The notes beneath the pieces are model-generated. The model did no database searches, had not been told where the DNA came from, and saw only the letters and a list, made by a program, of their open reading frames with translations. Positions 58,816 through 64,000 of a stretch of DNA of 64,000 bases are shown here, one piece after another. The DNA is from JBPOJN01 sp052033505 (GTDB lineage: Bacteria > UBA10199 > JACPAL01 > GCA-016699445). Both the position numbers and the translations under genes were made by a program. Each line of letters opens with the position of its first letter. Within the stretch, counting starts at the first letter, position 1. The stretch spans positions 1 to 64,000 of the forward strand of contig JBPOJN010000022.1 in the NCBI GenBank assembly GCA_052033505.1. Reading direction: 5' to 3'.

Positions 58816-60435
58816 ATGCAAACCATCTTAGGTGTCGACGTCGGAAGCTATTCGGTCAAGGTCGCGGAAATCGAGCGGACCCTGAAAGGCTTCCATTTGG
58901 TCGGTTTTTTCGAGCAGCCCTTGGGCGCCTACGAACCCTCGGGAAAATCGGCGGCGGCCTCCCAGGCCCTGACGCGCATCCTCGAAGAATACAATCTCTC
59001 GACCCAGTCGGTATATACGGTGCTTCCCGGCCAGGAACTTTCCCATCGCAGCCTGGATTTCCCGTTCTCGGATTTCAAGAAAATCGATCAGACGATCGAG
59101 TTCGAGATGGAGAATCACGTACCGCTTCCGTTGGAAGAGCTGCTCATCGATTATGAATTCCTCCCTCCGCGGAAATCCGAGGATAAGTCCGGTTCCACGG
59201 TGCTGGTCAGTTACGTCAAAAAAGGCGACTTCGTCCGCTTCTTGAACCTCATGACGGATGCTGACGTCGATCCGCGTTTCGTCGGCAGCGAACCCATCGA
59301 GCTTGCGCATGTGTTCGACCTGGGCGTGTATCCGCCCGAAGGGGCCTATGCGTTGATCGACATCGGCCACGAAAAAACCAACGTCCTGATTTTCTCCAAA
59401 AAACTGCGTTTCGTCCGGACGATCATGATGGGCGGTAAGGATCTGACCGGAGCCATCGCGGACTCGATGAACATCCCCGCGGCGGAGGCCGAACGCATGA
59501 AGATCGAGCTCGGACGCGTCGGTCCCGAGGTGCAGGGCGCGGATGCGACGACGCGGAAGATTTTCGGGGCCATGGATGCGGTCTTGGAAAGTCTGCTTTT
59601 ACATCTCAGACAATCCTTCATGTCTTTTCAAGACGAGCAGGGTGAGGTCGTCCAGGCGCTTTTGCTGTGCGGCGGGACGTCACGCCTCCCGGGTCTCGAT
59701 CATTACCTGTCTTCCAGGCTACGCAAAAACGTAAGCTTCCTCGAGTGTTTGGACCAACCCTTCAATCAATTAGCCGACTCCCAGTGGTGCCGTTCTCTTG
59801 CCGCCACGGCTCTGTCGGTCGCCCACCGCGGGATCGGCGGCATTGGCGTGCGCGACATTCAATTCCGGCGCGGGGAGTTTTCCTACCGCGGGGAGATGAA
59901 GGACTATGTGGGCTTCGCGAAGCAGGCGGCGGTGTTGATGGGCGTGGTTTTCTTGTTTGCCGGCGTGAGTTTTTCGATCGGGTACTTCTCGCTCAACGGA
60001 AAGATCAAAGAGCAATCGACCCGGATCTCCGACTTGGCCTCGCAGACGCTGCCCGATATCCCGAAGAAAAATTTGAGCGGACCCAACGCGATCTTATCGG
60101 CCTTGGGCGGTAAAATCTCGGACGCTCAGGAAAGAAAGCGCAAGATCGAAGAAGAAATTTCGCTCAAATCCCTGGATATTTTGAAAGAGTTTTCGGCCGT
60201 CTTGCCCGCGCGGGCCAACGTCGTCTTGGACGTTGACGACCTGACGCTCGCCTCCCGGCGCGTGCGCATCCAGGGCGTGACGGATTCGTTCGAATCGGTC
60301 GATCAGATCAAGGACGCGTTATCTAAGTCGCGTTTGTTCAAGAACATCGCGGTCGAAAACGTCAAAAAAGGCTTAAGAGAGGAAGTCCGGTTTACGCTTT
60401 CCGTGGAAATCGCCACGGAAAACGAAGGGGTTTAA
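58816..60435 (+). CDS. gspL: Type II secretion system protein GspL (PilM/PilN-like fusion)
   Basis: Platform protein binding GspE and GspM. The 539 residues join a PilM-like actin-fold cytoplasmic domain (1-350: ILGVDVGSYSVKVAEIE, VPLPLEELLIDYEF, YALIDIGHEKTNVLIFSKKL, LLCGGTSRLPGLDHYLSSRL) to a membrane helix (VLMGVVFLFAGVSFSIGYF, about 375-395). A PilN-like periplasmic part follows (LKEFSAVLPARANVVLDVDD...). The full ATPase-like motif set makes it closer to PilM than short GspL forms. It follows gspK by 30 nt. Confidence 0.88.
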   Translation: MQTILGVDVGSYSVKVAEIERTLKGFHLVGFFEQPLGAYEPSGKSAAASQALTRILEEYNLSTQSVYTVLPGQELSHRSLDFPFSDFKKIDQTIEFEMENHVPLPLEELLIDYEFLPPRKSEDKSGSTVLVSYVKKGDFVRFLNLMTDADVDPRFVGSEPIELAHVFDLGVYPPEGAYALIDIGHEKTNVLIFSKKLRFVRTIMMGGKDLTGAIADSMNIPAAEAERMKIELGRVGPEVQGADATTRKIFGAMDAVLESLLLHLRQSFMSFQDEQGEVVQALLLCGGTSRLPGLDHYLSSRLRKNVSFLECLDQPFNQLADSQWCRSLAATALSVAHRGIGGIGVRDIQFRRGEFSYRGEMKDYVGFAKQAAVLMGVVFLFAGVSFSIGYFSLNGKIKEQSTRISDLASQTLPDIPKKNLSGPNAILSALGGKISDAQERKRKIEEEISLKSLDILKEFSAVLPARANVVLDVDDLTLASRRVRIQGVTDSFESVDQIKDALSKSRLFKNIAVENVKKGLREEVRFTLSVEIATENEGV

Positions 60436-60441
60436 AAACGC

Positions 60442-61026
60442 ATGGCCTTAAAGACCAAATATTCTCCCTTGCGCAAACTCAGCTGGGACAATCTCTTCAA
60501 TACCTTCTTGGCCATGAATCCCAAGAGGCAGTTGGGGACAGCCGCCTTGGTCATGGGCGTGCTTTTGTTCATTCTCTTTTTGCCCGTTTTCTTCATTTCC
60601 GCGAAAGTTTCTTCACTGAAAAAAGAAGTGGAGACTGGCCGCAAAGGCTACCGTCAGATCGTTGGTAAGATCGCCGAATACGACAAAGTCCGGAAAGAGG
60701 TCTCGGCCTTGGACAGCATGTTCGGGGGCGCCGGAGGTCCGGTGCCGACGCGGCTTGAAGTGTTATCCAAGCGCATCGGCGTCAACATCGGGGATATTGG
60801 CCGCGAGAAGTTGCAGGAGACGGATTTCTTGGACGTGCGCGCTTACGACGTCAAAGTGGGCGGCGTGACTCTGGCGCAACTGACCGAGCTTTTGTTTCAC
60901 ATCGAAAACGATCCGGGAGCGCCCATGCGGGTGCGCAGGCTCCAAATCAAACCGCGCCGTAACGGCCGCCAGTTTTTGGACGTGAATTTCGAGGTCGCTA
61001 CGTTCCAGGTGAAAAAGGAGATCTAA
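60442..61026 (+). CDS. gspM: Type II secretion system protein GspM (PilO-like)
   Basis: A 194-residue protein with one membrane helix (TAALVMGVLLFILFLPVFFI, about 33-52). A coiled-coil segment follows (SSLKKEVETGRKGYRQIVGK), then a small ferredoxin-like domain (RLEVLSKRIGVNIGDIGREK ... RVRRLQIKPRRNGRQFLDVN). Position between gspL and gspN and this build match GspM/PilO. It begins 6 nt after gspL. Sequence similarity in this family is low, so the call depends on place and topology. Confidence 0.82.
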   Translation: MALKTKYSPLRKLSWDNLFNTFLAMNPKRQLGTAALVMGVLLFILFLPVFFISAKVSSLKKEVETGRKGYRQIVGKIAEYDKVRKEVSALDSMFGGAGGPVPTRLEVLSKRIGVNIGDIGREKLQETDFLDVRAYDVKVGGVTLAQLTELLFHIENDPGAPMRVRRLQIKPRRNGRQFLDVNFEVATFQVKKEI

Positions 61027-61030
61027 AGCC

Positions 61031-61936
61031 ATGCCGCGTCTCTTGAGATTCATCCTTTATCCCGCCGTTTTTTTTCTAAGCTTAGGATTTTTTTTCATCG
61101 TGCTTTTTCCGTTCGGCGGCCTGAAGGAAAGGTTTTCGCGCGAGATCGAATCTGCGGTGGCAAAAGAAGGCTATACGCTTTCCTTGGGTAACGTCGACAT
61201 CCTGTGGCCCAACGGCCTGGCGTTGACCAACGTCCAATTAAGCTCTCCCGAAGGCACCGGCCCGGCTCATAAGATTTCTAAGGCCGAGCTTAAATTCGCC
61301 CTAATGGACCTGATGTCCGGCATCAAAGACATCGATTTCGACATCCGCTCGAACCAAGGCAAGGCCATCGGTAATTTTTATTCCAGTCCCGAAAAACTGT
61401 TTTTGCAGGCCGACCTCGACCGTTTCGATCTGTCGTGGATTCCGGTGCTGGCGCGTACAGCGTCCCTTCCGATGACGGGCGCGGCGACCGGACGGCTGGA
61501 GACCGAGGTGTACTACCAGGATTCGTCCAAGAATTCGGGTAATATCGATCTGCAGATCTTGGAATTAGGCCTAGGCGAAATCGTGCTGGCGGACGGAACT
61601 TACCGTTTTCCCGCGATGAGGCTCGCCGGACCCGATGCCGGATCGAAGCTCGAAGTTTCGATCGCAAAAGGCAATTTCGACGTAAAGACGTTTAAGCTTT
61701 TAGGCGGGGACTTGAGTTTGGATACGACGGGTAAAGTCTATGGAGCCAAGCGTTTCGATAATTACCGCTTCAATCTCAAAGGCAGCCTGACCGTCACCCC
61801 GGATTTCGCGACGAAATTCCCCATCATCGCCTTGATCGAAAAGCAAAAAGGCGCCGACGGTTTCTATCCCTTCACCATCACGGGCCGCGTGCTAAAACCC
61901 AGCATCCGCATCGGCGATTTCAGATTACCGCTGTAA
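61031..61936 (+). CDS. gspN: Type II secretion system protein GspN
   Basis: A 301-residue protein with an N-terminal membrane helix (FILYPAVFFLSLGFFFIVLF). The long AsmA-like beta-rich periplasmic domain includes GYTLSLGNVDILWPNGLALT, VQLSSPEGTG and GDLSLDTTGKVYGAKRFDNY. The C-terminus has KFPIIALIEKQKGADGFYPF and ITGRVLKPSIRIGDFRLPL. GspN occurs in some T2SS operons, usually last, as here; its role is unclear. It starts 4 nt after gspM and overlaps the convergent 632-residue gene by 17 nt. Confidence 0.87.
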   Translation: MPRLLRFILYPAVFFLSLGFFFIVLFPFGGLKERFSREIESAVAKEGYTLSLGNVDILWPNGLALTNVQLSSPEGTGPAHKISKAELKFALMDLMSGIKDIDFDIRSNQGKAIGNFYSSPEKLFLQADLDRFDLSWIPVLARTASLPMTGAATGRLETEVYYQDSSKNSGNIDLQILELGLGEIVLADGTYRFPAMRLAGPDAGSKLEVSIAKGNFDVKTFKLLGGDLSLDTTGKVYGAKRFDNYRFNLKGSLTVTPDFATKFPIIALIEKQKGADGFYPFTITGRVLKPSIRIGDFRLPL

Positions 61937-63818
61937 GCCATTCTGCAGAAGAGGCTTTAAGCGCCTCAGTAATCGTGCGGTCCCAATCTGGATTGTACTC
62001 GTCCCACAAATGAGCCGCTTCCATTGCAATCGAGAGCCTCTCTTCCTGGCAGTCTCCTACGAAAACGAGACGTTTCAATGCGGCGTCGATATCCGACTGA
62101 AGATTCGAAGGACGGAGTTTTAGAGCCTGTCTGACCCCCTCCAGTAAGATCAAAGGCTCGATTTTATAGTCGTTCAAAAGGATTTTTAAGCAGGACTCGA
62201 TATCGGATTCGTATTGCTCCCGCTCAGGGCGATCCGACAAGAGAATGATAACGTCCAAGGCCGTTGCAGGGCGTTTGCGAGCGATGCTCCGCGCCCAAAG
62301 GCCCAAAGCCTCGCAAAGAACCGGCACCTCTTGCGCGTCTCCATATTGGATCAAAAGCTGCGCCACACCCACGTGAAAGAGGTCACCGCGCAGTCTGCGC
62401 TTGTCCGCGAACATTTCTTTAAGTTTTTCCAGAGTCCCTTCTTTTAATGTCGCATCATGGAAATAGGGAGGACAGCCATACTGGAGAAGAAGCTCGGCGG
62501 CCCGTAAGATGCCCGAGGAGACGACATCCGCGTGAAACCGGCTGGGATCCGGCCTGTCTTGCTCCGGGGCATGGGCTTCTTCCTGGATTGCAGCAAATAA
62601 AGACAGGGGGCCATATGTTTCGGAATGGTCTCGCGTGGCACGTAAAGCAAGATGATGTAAACCATGTAACTGCCGGATTAGCATCTCTACCACCTTTCGC
62701 TTCTGATGTGGGGAGCCGTGTTTCAATAAAACGTCCTCGTTCTGTCCAAAGCTCGGTTCGATGGAGGGATCGATAGAGGGATGAGAAAGAGAAGCTTCTT
62801 CAAGCGTTTCCGCAGGGTTTTGAGGAGAATAGATCCTCAATATTTGGGCGATTTTGTTTTCGATGGCCGAGACGATGGAAGCGGTGATGGGGGAACCTTC
62901 CTGATCGATTTCGTGAAGGCTTTGTAGGAAAAGACAAAGGTTATGCGCGATGTCGTCTTCTTCCTGCAATTCGTCCGGACAAATCGCGTCGACGACGGAG
63001 AGGGCAAAATCCAAGTGAAGGAATGCGAGAACCGGCTCCCATTTTGTCTGATATTCATTGAGCCGCAGAACCTGGGATTTTTCCAGGACGGACATATGGA
63101 CCAACGCTTCCCGGCAAAGTTGCATTTCTTTTGCCATTAAATGGGCCAGGTGGGTCCGTCCCCCTTCTTGGTCGTAAATGCGGTTCAAGGCATAGATCCG
63201 GCTGTCCTTGTTCTTCCAGAAAGCAACGGCCGCGTCTTGTCTGTTCTTGAGATCTGTGGGGGTGATCAACGGTCTGCTGCTCCAGAAATCATGCGTTTCG
63301 TTGATCCACTGGAGAAAAAGAGGGGAGTTTTCTTCAAAATTGATCGATGCGAGAAACCGAACCTGATCGCTCACGGGAAGCCCCCAAGAGTTCAGCATAT
63401 GGAGGCTGAGTTTGGGAGGTAGGACGTGAAAAGCTCGTGCGATCATCAATAAGACAGGTACCTTGAGCCTATCCGCTAAGTCGCGTGTGACGCGGGGTAC
63501 GTCTCGGAGCTTGTCCCGACTGAGCAGGGGCTCTCTATACACCATGAGGCCCACGTCGAAGCGGTCTTCCAATTCCTGGAACAAGTTCGTCATATTGCGG
63601 AAAATAGATTCCAATTCTTTGTCGGAGCCGGTTTTAAGGGGCAAAGCTTCGAGTGGTTTCAGGATATCGTTTAAGCCCGCCGCACGAGCCTCGGACCTGG
63701 CAGCGTCAATCGCTCGTGGAATTCTGTAGCAATTCACGTCGCTTGGCCCCTGAGCCGCCCATTCGCGCAAAGTAGAAAAATGGCCTAAGAGAGATTGAAC
63801 CGAGGAGAAAGAGAGCAT
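61920..63818 (-). CDS. Large helical protein of unknown function
   Basis: A 632-residue protein with no signal peptide or membrane helix. It is rich in alpha helices and looks like an alpha-solenoid (for example LEDRFDVGLMVYREPLLS, HLAHLMAKEMQLCREALVHM, LLIQYGDAQEVPVLCEALGL). Trp and Leu are common. No motif was recognised. The base composition looks less GC-rich than the T2SS genes, like the RTX gene. AGGA precedes the ATG by five bases. It is monocistronic and convergent with gspN. A scaffold or regulatory role is possible, but nothing supports a specific one. Confidence 0.75.
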   Translation of the reverse strand: MLSFSSVQSLLGHFSTLREWAAQGPSDVNCYRIPRAIDAARSEARAAGLNDILKPLEALPLKTGSDKELESIFRNMTNLFQELEDRFDVGLMVYREPLLSRDKLRDVPRVTRDLADRLKVPVLLMIARAFHVLPPKLSLHMLNSWGLPVSDQVRFLASINFEENSPLFLQWINETHDFWSSRPLITPTDLKNRQDAAVAFWKNKDSRIYALNRIYDQEGGRTHLAHLMAKEMQLCREALVHMSVLEKSQVLRLNEYQTKWEPVLAFLHLDFALSVVDAICPDELQEEDDIAHNLCLFLQSLHEIDQEGSPITASIVSAIENKIAQILRIYSPQNPAETLEEASLSHPSIDPSIEPSFGQNEDVLLKHGSPHQKRKVVEMLIRQLHGLHHLALRATRDHSETYGPLSLFAAIQEEAHAPEQDRPDPSRFHADVVSSGILRAAELLLQYGCPPYFHDATLKEGTLEKLKEMFADKRRLRGDLFHVGVAQLLIQYGDAQEVPVLCEALGLWARSIARKRPATALDVIILLSDRPEREQYESDIESCLKILLNDYKIEPLILLEGVRQALKLRPSNLQSDIDAALKRLVFVGDCQEERLSIAMEAAHLWDEYNPDWDRTITEALKASSAEWLTAVI

Positions 63819-63978
63819 GATATTCCTATTTTTTCCTCATCGGATGGGAAGTTTAGAGGTTGCGCATTTCTGTAAACTTTGAGTTTTTAGTGAACCGGCC
63901 TGTAAATTTTTACAATTGGCGTATCTCTTTTTAGAAAAATTCCCTCGCAAATTCGCGGAAGTTCCCGATTTCAGGATT

Positions 63979-63993
63979 TGGCACGCTGTTTGT
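63979..63993 (+). promoter_or_regulatory. Sigma-54 promoter pointing out of the window
   Basis: TGGCAC-N5-TTGT (TGGCAC GCTGT TTGT), one mismatch from the -24/-12 consensus, with correct spacing. It sits in the AT-rich gap upstream of the 632-residue gene but on the opposite strand, so it should drive a gene beyond base 64000. The gap 63819-64000 also holds TGTAAA-TT-TTTACA near 63892; nothing else was seen. Confidence 0.7.
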
Positions 63994-64000
63994 TAATAGC

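Noticed and set aside
1..64000. CRISPR array, prophage, integron or insertion sequence
   Set aside because: No regularly spaced repeats, transposase, integrase or phage structural genes were seen anywhere.

Overview
The window is one continuous stretch of a densely packed bacterial chromosome with moderately high GC by eye. There are almost no gaps and many 1-14 nt gene overlaps. The cell is a diderm: it has a nearly complete type II secretion system (T2SS), outer-membrane beta-barrel proteins and a LolD-like exporter. It is aerobic, with an A1-type aa3 cytochrome oxidase, and it carries sigma-54 promoters. The order ilvB-ilvN-pssA-leuA-leuB-asd-truA resembles clusters in deltaproteobacterial and Nitrospira-like lineages, with ilvC, psd and leuCD missing. 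I cannot fix the phylum; Bdellovibrionota, Omnitrophota or another deep Gram-negative lineage are all possible. No prophage, insertion sequence or CRISPR array was found.

Layout. 1-10648 (+) is a branched-chain amino acid, phospholipid and lysine/threonine precursor operon ending in truA and three envelope-protein genes. 10652-12691 (-) is a calcium-binding RTX-type protein behind a textbook sigma-54 promoter. 12910-14631 (+) holds a TPR protein and a secreted cupredoxin. 14752-18715 (-) is the cytochrome oxidase operon. 18866-20717 (+) is a DppBC-type permease pair without its partners. 20699-23792 (-) holds two TerC proteins and a patatin phospholipase. 23844-30201 holds YceI, HtpX, a broken lemA and an AttH/permease/ATPase export cluster. 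30526-34918 holds a large phosphoesterase, an M48 lipoprotein and a phosphopantetheinyl transferase. 35032-40220 holds anmK, a LOG-family gene and the convergent GH113-amgK-murU operon, which together look like a peptidoglycan sugar salvage island. 40337-46361 (-) runs rpoZ, tRNA-Thr, purM, purN, a beta-barrel protein, a metallohydrolase, a flavoprotein, an exonuclease and rlmE. 46495-61936 (+) is a sensor histidine kinase translationally coupled to gspC through gspN. 61920-63818 (-) is a large unknown helical protein, and a second sigma-54 promoter points out of the window.

Points of special interest are an in-frame amber codon in purM, an internally deleted lemA beside an intact htpX, two sigma-54 promoters, interleaved perfect inverted repeats next to a terminator near 40.3 kb (a candidate pseudoknot RNA), the AnmK/AmgK/MurU island, and a kinase embedded in the T2SS operon. 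Calls rest on motif recognition and context only; no database search was run.
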